64,000 nucleotides of DNA from Pseudomonas xionganensis (lineage in GTDB: Bacteria; Pseudomonadota; Gammaproteobacteria; Pseudomonadales; Pseudomonadaceae). The position numbers and the translations under genes were made by a program. Under the pieces are notes generated by a model. That model did not search any database, was not told where the DNA came from, and worked only from the letters and a program-made list of their open reading frames with translations. The stretch covers positions 124,001 to 188,000 of the forward strand of contig NZ_WKJZ01000001.1 of NCBI RefSeq assembly GCF_009763245.1, written 5' to 3'. Of this stretch, positions 36,924-48,208 are shown in pieces. Position 1 is the first letter of the stretch, and every line of letters starts with the position of its first letter.

Positions 36924-36988
36924 CGTAGGGTGCGCTATGCGCACCGGTAATTCCCCATGAGAGCTGGGTGCGCACGGCGCACCCTAGC
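36924..36988. repeat. GTAGGGTG-family palindrome, copy D (GCGC variant)
   Basis: CGTAGGGTGCGC and GTGCGCACGGCGCACCCTAGC arms around a 20-base centre. The outer GTAGGGTG/CACCCTA matches the other copies but the inner arm is GCGC-rich instead of GGATG. It occupies the gap between the ppx and ppk stops. Confidence 0.8.
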
Positions 36989-36990
36989 CA

Positions 36991-39198
36991 TTAGCGTACG
37001 CTGACCACAGGCGCGGTCAATTTCTCCAGCAGGCCGGCCTGGGCGCTGCGTGGGTTCTGGTTGCCGCTGGGGCTGCAGCGCACATAGCGACCATCGGGCT
37101 GCAGCAGCCAGGCCTGGGTGTTGTCGGTGAGGTAGCTTTCCAGCTCCTTCTTGACCCGCAGGATCAGCTTCTTGCCCTCCACCGGGAAGCAGGTCTCGAC
37201 GCGCTTGTCGAGGTTGCGCTCCATCCAGTCGGCGCTGGACAGGTAGATCTTCTCCTCGCCGCCATTCAAGAAGTAGAACACCCGGGTGTGCTCCAGGAAG
37301 CGGCCGATGATCGAACGCACCTGGATATTGTGTGAGACCCCGGCAATACCCGGGCGCAGACAGCACATGCCGCGCACCACCAGGTCGATCTTCACCCCGG
37401 TCTGGCTGGCCTTGTACAGCGCACGGATGATCTTCGGATCGGTCAGCGAGTTGAACTTGGCGATGATATGCGCCGGCTTGCCTTCGGCCGCGGCGGCGGT
37501 TTCCTTGGCGATCAGGTCGAGCAGGGTCTTCTTCAGGGTGAAGGGCGCATGCAGCAGCTTCTTCATGCGCAGGGTCTTGCCCATGCCGATCAGCTGGCTG
37601 AACAGCTTGGAGACGTCCTCGCACAGGGCCACGTCGGCGGTCAGCAGGCTGTAGTCGGTGTACAGCTTGGCGTTGCCGGCGTGGTAGTTGCCGGTGCCGA
37701 GGTGGGCGTAGCGGACGATCTCGCCATTCTCGCGGCGCAGAATCAGCATCATCTTGGCGTGGGTCTTGAAGCCCACCACGCCGTAGATCACCACCGCGCC
37801 GGCCTGTTGCAGGCGGCTGGCCAGGGCCAGGTTGGATTCCTCGTCGAAACGCGCGCGCAGCTCGATCACCGCGGTGACCTCCTTGCCGTTGCGCGCCGCT
37901 TCCACCAGGGCATCGACGATCTCCGAGTTGGCCCCGGAGCGGTACAGGGTCTGTTTGATCGCCAGCACATGGGGGTCTTTCGCCGCCTGGCGCAGCAGGT
38001 CGACCACCGGGGTAAAGGACTCGAAGGGGTGCAGCAACAGGATGTCCTGCTTGCTGACCACACTAAAGATGTTCTCGGCGTTCTGCAGCAGCTTGGGGAT
38101 CACCGGGGTGAACGGGGTGTATTGCAGATCCGCGTGGTTTTCCAGACCGGTGATGCTGAACAGACGGGTCAGGTTGACCGGGCCGTTGACCCGATACAGC
38201 TCGCTCTCGCTCAGGTTGAACTGCTTGAGCAGGTAATCCAGCAGCGGTCGCGGGCAGGTATCCACCACCTCCAGACGCACCGCGTCGCCGTAGCGCCGGC
38301 TGAATAGTTCGCCGCGCAGGGCGCGGGCCAGGTCTTCGACGTCCTCGGTATCCACCGACAGGTCGGCGTTACGGGTCAGACGGAACTGGTAGCAGCCCTT
38401 GACCTTCATGCCCTGGAACAGGTCATCGGCATGGGCGTGGATCATCGAGGAGAGGAACACATAGTTGTCCCCCGGGCCGCCGACTTCCTCCGGCACGCGG
38501 ATGATGCGCGGCAGCAGGCGCGGCGCCGGGATGATGGCCAGACCGGAATCGCGGCCGAAGGCGTCGATACCTTCCAGCTCGACGATAAAGTTCAGACTCT
38601 TGTTCACCAGCAAGGGGAAGGGGTGGGTCGGGTCGAGGCCGATGGGGGTGATGATCGGCGCGATCTCGTCGCGGAAGTAGCGGCGCACCCAGGCCTTGAG
38701 CTTGGTGTTCCAGAAGCGTCGGCGGATAAAGTTGATGTGGTGTTTGGCCAGCGCCGGGAACAGGGTGTCGTTGAGGATGGCGTACTGGCGCTCCACCTGC
38801 TCATGGGCCAGCTCGGCCACCCGGGCCAGGGCCTGGTGCGGCTGCAGACCGTCGGCACCGGCCTGTTCGCGGGCGAAGTTGATCTGCTTCTTCAACCCGG
38901 CCACGCGGATTTCGAAGAACTCATCCAGGTTGCTGGAGAAGATCAGCAGAAACTTCAAACGTTCGAGCAGCGGGTAGGACTCGTCCAGCGCCTGCTCCAG
39001 CACGCGGATATTGAACTTCAGCTGGGACAGTTCACGGTGGATATACAGGCTGCTGTCGTCCAGGTTCGGCACCACCAGCGGAGCCGGTGGTGGCACCTCG
39101 ACGGGCGGCGCCTCCACCGCCTCGACTGGCGGGGCCTCGTCCTGGGGCGCAAGCTGAGGCGGGTTATCCAATTCGCTGCTGAGTCCTTCGGTGTTCAT
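36991..39198 (-). CDS. ppk: Polyphosphate kinase 1
   Basis: Polymerises the gamma-phosphate of ATP into polyphosphate; membrane-associated tetramer. It has 735 residues. A proline/glutamate-rich N-terminal tail of about 45 residues precedes the conserved [16 protein letters not shown]. The autophosphorylated histidine is in [12 protein letters not shown] (about residue 499); a second conserved segment is [10 protein letters not shown]. Start ATG 39198 follows the family N-terminus; the longer frame upstream overlaps hemB. It lies 16 bases downstream of hemB. Confidence 0.95.
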   Translation of the reverse strand: MNTEGLSSELDNPPQLAPQDEAPPVEAVEAPPVEVPPPAPLVVPNLDDSSLYIHRELSQLKFNIRVLEQALDESYPLLERLKFLLIFSSNLDEFFEIRVAGLKKQINFAREQAGADGLQPHQALARVAELAHEQVERQYAILNDTLFPALAKHHINFIRRRFWNTKLKAWVRRYFRDEIAPIITPIGLDPTHPFPLLVNKSLNFIVELEGIDAFGRDSGLAIIPAPRLLPRIIRVPEEVGGPGDNYVFLSSMIHAHADDLFQGMKVKGCYQFRLTRNADLSVDTEDVEDLARALRGELFSRRYGDAVRLEVVDTCPRPLLDYLLKQFNLSESELYRVNGPVNLTRLFSITGLENHADLQYTPFTPVIPKLLQNAENIFSVVSKQDILLLHPFESFTPVVDLLRQAAKDPHVLAIKQTLYRSGANSEIVDALVEAARNGKEVTAVIELRARFDEESNLALASRLQQAGAVVIYGVVGFKTHAKMMLILRRENGEIVRYAHLGTGNYHAGNAKLYTDYSLLTADVALCEDVSKLFSQLIGMGKTLRMKKLLHAPFTLKKTLLDLIAKETAAAAEGKPAHIIAKFNSLTDPKIIRALYKASQTGVKIDLVVRGMCCLRPGIAGVSHNIQVRSIIGRFLEHTRVFYFLNGGEEKIYLSSADWMERNLDKRVETCFPVEGKKLILRVKKELESYLTDNTQAWLLQPDGRYVRCSPSGNQNPRSAQAGLLEKLTAPVVSVR

Positions 39199-39214
39199 CT
39201 GAGCTTCCCGGGGC

Positions 39215-41631
<2,417 letters not shown>

Positions 41632-41781
41632 AGTGGCGCCTGAACGTGATATTACTCAGCTCATACTAGCCCTGGCCTGTCACCGTCTCGCGACGCGGGA
41701 TGCCACGACAGGGGGCATTTGACGACAACAGCTGGGCAGCCTGCCCAGACGAGCCGAGTGGCATGCGCACAGGAGCCTTTG

Positions 41782-42444
41782 ATGAACAAGAACGTGGCGG
41801 TGATTCTTTCCGGCTGTGGTGTATACGACGGCGCGGAAATCCATGAGAGCGTGATCACCCTGCTGCGCCTCGACCAGCGCGGGGCCCAGGTGCAGTGCTT
41901 CGCCCCCAACGTGGCGCAGCTGCATGTGGTCGATCACTACAGCGGCGACGAGATGGACGAGACGCGCAATGTGCTGGTGGAGTCGGCGCGTATCGCCCGC
42001 GGCAAGATCAAGGACGTGCGCGAGCTGCATGTGGGCGACTTCGATGCACTGATCCTGCCCGGCGGCTTCGGCGTGGCGAAGAACCTCTCCGACTTCGCCA
42101 TCGGCGGCGCCAATTGCACCGTGCAACCCGACGTGCTGGCGGCCACCCAGGCCTTCGTCAAGGCCGGCAAGCCGGTGGGCCTGATCTGCATCGCCCCGGC
42201 CCTGGCGGCGAAGATCTTCGGCGCCGGGGTGGTCTGCACCATCGGCAACGACCATGACACCGCCGCCGCCCTGACCCAGATGGGCGCCCAGCACCACGAA
42301 TGCGAAGTCAGCGAAATCGTCGAAGACAGCGAGCGCAAGCTGGTGACCACCCCAGCCTATATGCTGGCCCAATCCATCAGCGAGGCAGCCTCGGGCATCA
42401 ACAAGCTGGTGGATCGGGTGCTGGAGCTGACCCACCACGACTAG
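41782..42444 (+). CDS. elbB: ElbB/DJ-1 superfamily glyoxalase-like protein
   Basis: A 220-residue protein of the DJ-1/PfpI superfamily, ElbB branch (isoprenoid biosynthesis glyoxalase ElbB). It has MNKNVAVILSGCGVYDGAEIHE at the start, LPGGFGVAKNLSDFA, and the nucleophile-elbow Cys in GLICIAPALA. E. coli ElbB has weak glyoxalase activity; its biological role is unclear. ATG 41782 is preceded by AGGAG. It is a single gene. Confidence 0.92.
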   Translation: MNKNVAVILSGCGVYDGAEIHESVITLLRLDQRGAQVQCFAPNVAQLHVVDHYSGDEMDETRNVLVESARIARGKIKDVRELHVGDFDALILPGGFGVAKNLSDFAIGGANCTVQPDVLAATQAFVKAGKPVGLICIAPALAAKIFGAGVVCTIGNDHDTAAALTQMGAQHHECEVSEIVEDSERKLVTTPAYMLAQSISEAASGINKLVDRVLELTHHD

Positions 42445-42488
42445 CTGGCGCTGAAGGCTATTTAGAGCTGGACGATTTCTCCGATTAG

Positions 42489-42526
42489 CCCCCTCTCCCC
42501 TTTGGGGAGAGGGCTAGGGAGAGGGG
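42489..42526. repeat. CCCTCTCCCC palindrome
   Basis: CCCTCTCCCC, TTT, GGGGAGAGGG, then a degenerate second arm CTAGGGAGAGGGG. This short hairpin is a common dispersed type in Gram-negative genomes and lies 45 bases past the elbB stop, so it may terminate that gene. Confidence 0.65.
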
Positions 42527-42670
42527 CAAGCCGCTTACGCGGACAGCCTGGACTAATAGCGGCCAGCCAGCAGGTTGTTTATGCCAATGGTCGTGGCACA
42601 CCTGCCGCGGCCCTGGCCAAGCGCTGCGCCCTGCGGCAGTTTGATCGCCTCTCCCTCAGGATGCCGCCCC

Positions 42671-43138
42671 ATGAGCACCACACCCGCCTTCGAGCCCGAA
42701 CTGCAACAGGCCGTGGCCGCGTTCTTTCAGCGCATTCCCTTTAACCAGATGCTCGGCATCGAACTGGATGAGCTGAGCCTGGAGCGGGTGACCATGCACC
42801 TGCCGATGAAGCCCGAGCTGATCGGCAACTTCGTTCAGGGCATCCTGCATGGCGGGGTAATTTCCTCGCTGCTGGATGTGGCCGGTGGCGCCATGGCGCT
42901 GATCGGCGCCTTCGACAAGCACCAGCACCTGTCCGGCAGCGAACGCATGAGCCGGTTGTCCAAGCTCGGCACCATCGACCTGCGTATCGACTACCTGCGC
43001 CCCGGCCGCGGCCAGCGCTTTACCGCCACGGCCGTGCTGCTGCGCTCGGGCAACAAGGTGGCGGTGGTACGCAGCGAACTGCACAGCGACGACGGCACCC
43101 TGGTGGCGGTGGGCACCGGCACCTATCTGTGCGGCTAG
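42671..43138 (+). CDS. PaaI-type hotdog thioesterase family protein
   Basis: A 155-residue hotdog-fold protein with the motif NFVQGILHGGVISSLLDVAGG, whose HGG segment forms the substrate-binding helix start in PaaI-like acyl-CoA thioesterases. Acts on acyl-CoA of unknown chain. ATG 42671 gives the family N-terminus; the frame is open further upstream without similarity. It converges on yaiI across palindrome copy E. Confidence 0.85.
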   Translation: MSTTPAFEPELQQAVAAFFQRIPFNQMLGIELDELSLERVTMHLPMKPELIGNFVQGILHGGVISSLLDVAGGAMALIGAFDKHQHLSGSERMSRLSKLGTIDLRIDYLRPGRGQRFTATAVLLRSGNKVAVVRSELHSDDGTLVAVGTGTYLCG

Positions 43139-43153
43139 CGCCGCTGCAGGCTC

Positions 43154-43224
43154 CGTAGGGTGGATGTCGCTCTTCACATCCACCACCACCCGGTGGAAAA
43201 CGCTGCGCGGTTTTCCACCCTACG
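43154..43224. repeat. GTAGGGTGGATG-family palindrome, copy E (double)
   Basis: A 71-base element with outer arms CGTAGGGTGG and CCACCCTACG and an inner hairpin GGTGGAAAACGC / GCGCGGTTTTCCACC. It lies between the convergent thioesterase and yaiI stop codons. Confidence 0.85.
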
Positions 43225-43241
43225 TGGACTGTGACATCTGA

Positions 43242-43691
43242 CTAACGCATCAGCCGGGTCAGAATCCGATCTAGGGCATTGGCAAAGGCCTGGCGCTCCT
43301 TCTCGCCATAGGCGCCCTGGCCGCCGCCCATCTGGCCCTGTTCGCGCAGTTCGGTAAAGAGGTTACGGGTGGCCAGCTTGTCGGCCATATTGCCCTCGTC
43401 GAACTCCTTGCCCCGGGGGTCGAGGGCGGCCACGCCATTTTTCACCAGGCGCGCGGCCAGGGGCACGTCGCTGCAGATCACCAGCTCCCCCGGCACCGCC
43501 TGTTCGACCAGATGATCATCGGCCGCATCCGGGCCGCTGGGCACCACCACCAGGCGTACGCAGTTGTAGCTCGGCCGTGGCACCGCCTGCCCTGCCACCA
43601 GCACCACCTCGAAGCCGCGCTTCAGGGCAAACTTCACCACCTGATCCCGAGCGGCCCGGGGGCAGGCATCGGCATCGATCCAGACACGCAT
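43242..43691 (-). CDS. yaiI: YaiI/YqxD (DUF188) family protein
   Basis: A 149-residue protein of UPF0178/DUF188, a PIN-like nuclease fold. The N-terminal MRVWIDADACP carries the first conserved aspartates; CSDVPLAARLVKNGVAALDPRG is the second signature. Nuclease activity is suggested by the fold and is unproven. It diverges from the SDR gene with about 70 bases between starts. Confidence 0.9.
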   Translation of the reverse strand: MRVWIDADACPRAARDQVVKFALKRGFEVVLVAGQAVPRPSYNCVRLVVVPSGPDAADDHLVEQAVPGELVICSDVPLAARLVKNGVAALDPRGKEFDEGNMADKLATRNLFTELREQGQMGGGQGAYGEKERQAFANALDRILTRLMR

Positions 43692-43763
43692 GGGTTAACG
43701 TTCCTCTCTGTTGAGCGGCTAGTATGCCCGAGCGAGGGTCAAACGAAGATGAGGTAAGAGCCC

Positions 43764-44537
43764 ATGGACTTCTGGCAACGTATCGAGCAACCGGCCCAGG
43801 TGCTGATCTGCGGCGCCAGCCGTGGCATCGGTCTGGCCATGACCACGCAGTTGCTGGAACGCCCGGAGGTGGCAAAGGTCTTTGCCCTGGCCCGCCAGGT
43901 ACAGGACAGCGCCGAACTGCAGCAGCTGGCCCGGCACCATGGCCCGCGTCTGCAGCTGCTGCCCTGCGATATTCGTGATGAAGCGGCGCTGGCCGAACTG
44001 GCCTCCCAGCTGCGCGAGCAGATCAGCCACCTGCACCTGCTGCTGTGCAGCGTCGGGATTCTGCACACGGACGCCGCCAAGGCGGAAAAGGGCCTGGCGC
44101 AGGTGGATCTGGCCGGACTGATGGCCAGCTTCCAGAGCAACTGCTTTGCTCCCATCCTGCTGCTCAAGCATCTGCTGCCGCTGCTGCGCGGTCGCCATCC
44201 GTGCACGGTGGCCATGCTTTCGGCGCGGGTCGGTTCGATTGGCGACAATCGCCTGGGCGGCTGGTACAGCTACCGCGCCAGCAAGGCCGCGCTGAACCAG
44301 TTGCTGCACACGGCGAGCATCGAATTGAAGCGCCTCAACCCGCAGAGCTGCGTGCTCAGCCTGCACCCCGGCACCACCGACACCGAGCTGTCGCGGCCCT
44401 TCCAGGCCAATGTCGCCGAGGACAAGCTGTTCAGCCCCGAGTACGCCGCCCGTTGCCTGCTGCAGCAGGTGGCGCACCATGGGCCGGAACAGAGCGGCAG
44501 CTTCTGGGCCTGGGACGGGCAGCCCATCCCCTGGTGA
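43764..44537 (+). CDS. Short-chain dehydrogenase/reductase (CsgA/C-factor-like)
   Basis: A 257-residue classical SDR. The cofactor motif GASRGIG is at 17-23; the catalytic Ser lies in MLSARVGS and the Tyr/Lys pair is Y170-x3-K174 in YSYRASK. It is closest to the C-factor-like group often annotated cell-cell contact family oxidoreductase. The substrate is unknown. It converges on the LysE gene with a single base between stop codons. Confidence 0.88.
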   Translation: MDFWQRIEQPAQVLICGASRGIGLAMTTQLLERPEVAKVFALARQVQDSAELQQLARHHGPRLQLLPCDIRDEAALAELASQLREQISHLHLLLCSVGILHTDAAKAEKGLAQVDLAGLMASFQSNCFAPILLLKHLLPLLRGRHPCTVAMLSARVGSIGDNRLGGWYSYRASKAALNQLLHTASIELKRLNPQSCVLSLHPGTTDTELSRPFQANVAEDKLFSPEYAARCLLQQVAHHGPEQSGSFWAWDGQPIPW

Positions 44538-44538
44538 A

Positions 44539-45168
44539 TCAGGCGGTGCGCCGCACCGTGGCCAGCAGGGCCGCCGCACCGATAAACAGCCCGCCGAAGG
44601 TGCGATTGAGCAGGCGCTGCTGCTGCGGCGAGCGCAGGGCACGCAGCACCCGGGCGGCCAGGCCGGTATAGCCGGCCATCACGATCAGATCGACCACCAC
44701 CATGGTCAGGGCCATCAGCAGGTACTGGCTGAGCAGCGGCGCCTTGGGATCGAGAAACTGCGGCAGCACGGCGAGGATAAAGATGATCGCCTTGGGGTTG
44801 CTGGCATTCACCAGAAAGCCGCGCAACACCAGAGTCAGGGGCCGTCCCAGGGGACGCTCGCCATCGGCGGTGTTGATCTCGCCAGGCTTGGCGACCCACT
44901 GCTTCCAGCCCAGGTAGACCAGGTAGGCCACGCCAAACCACTTGATCAGATTGAAGGCCAGCTCCGAGGTCGCCAGCACCGCGCCCAGGCCGGCGGCCAC
45001 CACGGCGATCTGCACCAGCAGGGCCAGCTGCAGGCCCAGGGCGTTCCAGTAGCCGCGCCAGAAACCGTATTGCAGGCCGGCACTCATGGAGGCGACCGCA
45101 CCGGCACCGGGGGACAGGCTGATCACCCAACAGGCAACGAAAAAGGCAAGCCAGGTTTCCATGGCCAT
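44539..45168 (-). CDS. LysE-family amino acid exporter
   Basis: A 209-residue inner-membrane protein with about six membrane segments, LysE/RhtB family. It has the family start ETWLAFFVACWVISLSPGAGAVASM and the conserved FLVNASNPKAIIFILAVLPQF. It probably exports an amino acid or homoserine-type compound; specificity unknown. It lies downstream of the MscS/YheS genes on the same strand with about 75 bases in between. Confidence 0.88.
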   Translation of the reverse strand: MAMETWLAFFVACWVISLSPGAGAVASMSAGLQYGFWRGYWNALGLQLALLVQIAVVAAGLGAVLATSELAFNLIKWFGVAYLVYLGWKQWVAKPGEINTADGERPLGRPLTLVLRGFLVNASNPKAIIFILAVLPQFLDPKAPLLSQYLLMALTMVVVDLIVMAGYTGLAARVLRALRSPQQQRLLNRTFGGLFIGAAALLATVRRTA

Positions 45169-45243
45169 GACGCACTACCTCAACTAGGGGAATGAATAGG
45201 CAAGCCTACTCCTGACGCTGCAGGCTGGCGAGCCGCCTACGAC

Positions 45244-45786
45244 TTATCGCCAGCGCCGTACCGACTTCTGGAAGAACAGGCTGTTGGGCACCTGCAGCAA
45301 GGCGCCGGCCGCTTCTTCGCTGACATCTTCCAGGGTGGTGTAGAACAGATTGATCGACAGCACCCGGCCCTTGACCCCAGGCTTGTCGGCACTCTCGATC
45401 ACCTCCACGGTATCGCCCAGGCGGAACGGCCCCATGGTGAAGATCAGCAGCGCGCAGAACATGTTCGACAGCACGCTCCAGATGGCAAAGAAGGCCACCG
45501 CCGCCACGGCGGTAAAGCCGGTCAGGGCGGTCCACAGCACCGTGGCCGACACGCCCAGGCGCTCCAGCACCAGCATCAGCGCACTGCCGATGATCAGCCA
45601 GCGCAGAAAACCGCGCAGCGCCAGCAGGACTTCCGGCGGCAGCAGGCTGTAGCGCTGGCCCAGTCGGCTGATACCACGACTGAGCAGGCGCTGGGCCAGC
45701 CAGGCCAATAGCAGAATCAGCACAACCTGACCGGCGCGGATCAGCGGCTCAGGCCAGCCATCCAGCAGCTGCATCCACTCGCTCAT
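45244..45786 (-). CDS. Small mechanosensitive channel, MscS family
   Basis: A 180-residue short MscS homologue. It has three N-terminal membrane helices (about 15-110) followed by the beta domain with FRLGDTVEVIESADKPGVKGRVLSINLFYTTLED. It lacks the large C-terminal vestibule of E. coli MscS, so conduction is inferred. It starts inside the end of yheS (four-base ATGA overlap), so it is translationally coupled to it. Confidence 0.86.
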   Translation of the reverse strand: MSEWMQLLDGWPEPLIRAGQVVLILLLAWLAQRLLSRGISRLGQRYSLLPPEVLLALRGFLRWLIIGSALMLVLERLGVSATVLWTALTGFTAVAAVAFFAIWSVLSNMFCALLIFTMGPFRLGDTVEVIESADKPGVKGRVLSINLFYTTLEDVSEEAAGALLQVPNSLFFQKSVRRWR

Positions 45787-47693
45787 TCGCTCTCCGCCAA
45801 CTGCCGCTGCAGTTCTTCCAGCGTTTCCAGGGCCAGCATCCAGCGCTCTTCCAGATCGGCTTCACGGCTCTTCAGTCTGGCCTGTTCGGCCAGGGCATCG
45901 CGCAGTTCGTCCTTGCGCGCCGCCTCGTAGATCGCGCTATCGCCCAGGCGCGCTTCCACAGCCGCGAGTTTCTCGTGCAACTGGCCCAGCTCTTTTTCCA
46001 GCTTGTCGGCCTCGCGCTTGTGCGGCGCCAGTTGCTGGCGCAGCACGGCGGCGGCCTGGCGCTGGGCGCGCTTGTCGGTCTTGTCCGGGTTGCTCGGCGC
46101 AGTGGCAGCCGGCGTCTGGCGCAGACGGTAGTCCACCAGCCAGCGGGCGTAGTCGTCCAGGTCGCCATCGAAGGGCTGTACCCGGCCATCGGCCACCAGG
46201 AGAAACTCGTCGGTGGTGCTCTTGAGCAGATGACGGTCGTGGGACACCACCACCACCGCGCCGGAAAACTCCTGCAGGGCCATGGTCAGGGCCAGGCGCA
46301 TTTCCAGATCCAGGTGGTTGGTCGGTTCGTCCAGCAGCAGCAGGTTGGGCTTGCCCCAGGCGATCAACGCCAGGGCCAGGCGCGCCTTTTCGCCACCGGA
46401 AAAATTCAGCACCGGCTCGTCGCAACGGGCGCCACGGAAATCGAAGCCACCGAGGAAATCGCGCAGGGTCTGCTCGCGCTCGGTTGGCGCCAGACGCTGG
46501 AAGTGCAGCAACGGGCTGGCCTTGTCATCCAGGGCATCGAGCTGATGCTGGGCGAAGTAGCCGACCACCAGGTTCTCGCCGCGCTGCAGATGGCCGCTGA
46601 TGGGCTGCAACTCGGCCGCCAGGTTCTTGATCAGGGTCGACTTGCCGGCGCCATTGGGGCCGAGCAGACCCAGGCGGGTGCCAGGCACCAGGCTCAGCTT
46701 GACCTGCTCCAGCACCACCTTGTCGCCATAACCCAGGCGGCCTTCGCTGAGGCTGAGCAGCGGTGTGGACACCTTGTCCGCCTCGCGGAAGCTGAAGTCG
46801 AAGGGCGAGTCGACATGCGCCGCCGAAAGCTCCTCCATGCGTTCCAGGGCCTTGATCCGGCTCTGCGCCTGACGCGCCTTGGTGGCCTGGGCCTTGAAGC
46901 GGGCGATGTACTTTTCCATATGGGCGCGCTGCGCCTGTTGCTTCTCGTAGGCCTGCTGCTGCTGAGCCAGGCGCTCGGCGCGGGTGCGTTCGAAGGCGCT
47001 GTAGCCGCCGCGATAGAGGGTCAGCTTGCGCTGCTCGACATGCACCACATGGTCGACCACGGCATCGAGAAAGTCACGGTCGTGGGAGATCAGCAACAGG
47101 GTGCCGGGATAGCTCTGCAGCCAGCCTTCCAGCCAGAGAATGGCATCCAGATCCAGGTGGTTGGTCGGCTCGTCCAGCAGCAGCAGGTCGGAGGGACACA
47201 TCAGCGCCTGGGCCAGGTTCAGGCGCATGCGCCAGCCACCGGAAAAGTCGCCGACCCGGCCATCCATCTGCGCACTGTCAAAACCCAGGCCGGCCAGCAG
47301 CTTGCGCGCCCGGGCATCGGCGCTGTAGCCGTCGAGGTTGTCCAGCTCATTGTGCAGACGGGCGATGGCGGCGCCGTCATGGGCGGCTTCAGCAGCGGCC
47401 AGTTCGGCCTGCACCCGGCGCAGCTGCACATCGCCATCGAGCACATAGTCCACCGCCTGGCGTTCTACCGCGTCCACTTCCTGGCGCATATGGGCAATGC
47501 GCCAGGTGGCGGGAATAAAGCAGTCGCCGCCATCGGCCGCCAGTTCGCCGCGCAGCAAGGCGAACAGGCTGGATTTGCCGGCACCATTGGCGCCGATCAG
47601 GCCGGCCTTGTGGCCGGGATGCAGGGTCAGCTCGGCATCTTCCAGCAAACGCTGGGGGCCACGCTGTAGAGTGAGGTTCTGGAGTCGGATCAT
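45783..47693 (-). CDS. yheS: ABC-F ATPase, YheS type
   Basis: A ribosome-associated ABC-F protein of 636 residues with no membrane domain. It has two ABC cassettes: Walker A GANGAGKSSL (about 34-43) with signature FSGGWRMRLNLAQAL, and GPNGAGKSTL with FSGGEKARLALALI. Both are followed by DEPTNHLDL. A linker coiled coil (LAQQQQAYEKQQAQRAHMEKY) and a long C-terminal coiled coil complete it. Length and sequence fit YheS better than Uup or EttA. The mscS-like gene is coupled to its 3' end; TIGR02444 diverges. Confidence 0.92.
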   Translation of the reverse strand: MIRLQNLTLQRGPQRLLEDAELTLHPGHKAGLIGANGAGKSSLFALLRGELAADGGDCFIPATWRIAHMRQEVDAVERQAVDYVLDGDVQLRRVQAELAAAEAAHDGAAIARLHNELDNLDGYSADARARKLLAGLGFDSAQMDGRVGDFSGGWRMRLNLAQALMCPSDLLLLDEPTNHLDLDAILWLEGWLQSYPGTLLLISHDRDFLDAVVDHVVHVEQRKLTLYRGGYSAFERTRAERLAQQQQAYEKQQAQRAHMEKYIARFKAQATKARQAQSRIKALERMEELSAAHVDSPFDFSFREADKVSTPLLSLSEGRLGYGDKVVLEQVKLSLVPGTRLGLLGPNGAGKSTLIKNLAAELQPISGHLQRGENLVVGYFAQHQLDALDDKASPLLHFQRLAPTEREQTLRDFLGGFDFRGARCDEPVLNFSGGEKARLALALIAWGKPNLLLLDEPTNHLDLEMRLALTMALQEFSGAVVVVSHDRHLLKSTTDEFLLVADGRVQPFDGDLDDYARWLVDYRLRQTPAATAPSNPDKTDKRAQRQAAAVLRQQLAPHKREADKLEKELGQLHEKLAAVEARLGDSAIYEAARKDELRDALAEQARLKSREADLEERWMLALETLEELQRQLAESE

Positions 47694-47743
47694 AATGGCG
47701 GCGGAGTCTATCAGAGAGACTCATAACTTACTCGGGGAGCCAC

Positions 47744-48208
47744 ATGCCCAGCGACCTTTGGCGCTTTGCCCAGGAACTCTACCGCCAGCCCGGCGTGGAG
47801 GCGGCCTGCTTGCAGCTGCAGGGACAGGGGGCGGATGTCTGCCTGCTGCTCTGTGCCGCCTGGCTGGAGCGCCGGCAGATTGCCTGTGACGAAGCGCGGG
47901 CCGACGCACTGGATAAACTGGCCCGCCCCTGGCAGGCGCAGGTAGTCCTGCCGCTGCGCCAGCTGCGTCAGCAGTGGCGCGAGGCGGCTCGGGACGATAA
48001 GACGCTGGCGCGGCTGCGCGAGCAGATCAAGGTGATGGAACTGGACGCCGAGCGCGAGCAGTTGCAGCGCCTGGCGATATGCGCGCGGAACTGGTCTGGC
48101 GGCGACCAGGGCAGTGCAGGGTATTGGCTGGAAAGCCTGGCTCCCGCATCCGCTGATCGCGCCACGCTGCACAGATTGCGCAGCGCGGCGGTTCAACTGA
48201 GCGCTTAA
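47744..48208 (+). CDS. TIGR02444 family protein, unknown function
   Basis: A 154-residue mainly helical protein starting MPSDLWRFAQELYRQPGVEAACLQLQ, with ADVCLLLCAAWLERR. It belongs to the TIGR02444 family of short gammaproteobacterial proteins with no known function. ATG 47744 follows GGGGAG. It is divergent from yheS and its last four bases overlap the algP stop region tail to tail. Confidence 0.85.
   Translation: MPSDLWRFAQELYRQPGVEAACLQLQGQGADVCLLLCAAWLERRQIACDEARADALDKLARPWQAQVVLPLRQLRQQWREAARDDKTLARLREQIKVMELDAEREQLQRLAICARNWSGGDQGSAGYWLESLAPASADRATLHRLRSAAVQLSA

Noticed and set aside
42489..42526. CCCTCTCCCC palindrome as part of the GTAGGGTG family
   Set aside because: Different sequence and located between co-directional genes, so it is kept as a separate common repeat.
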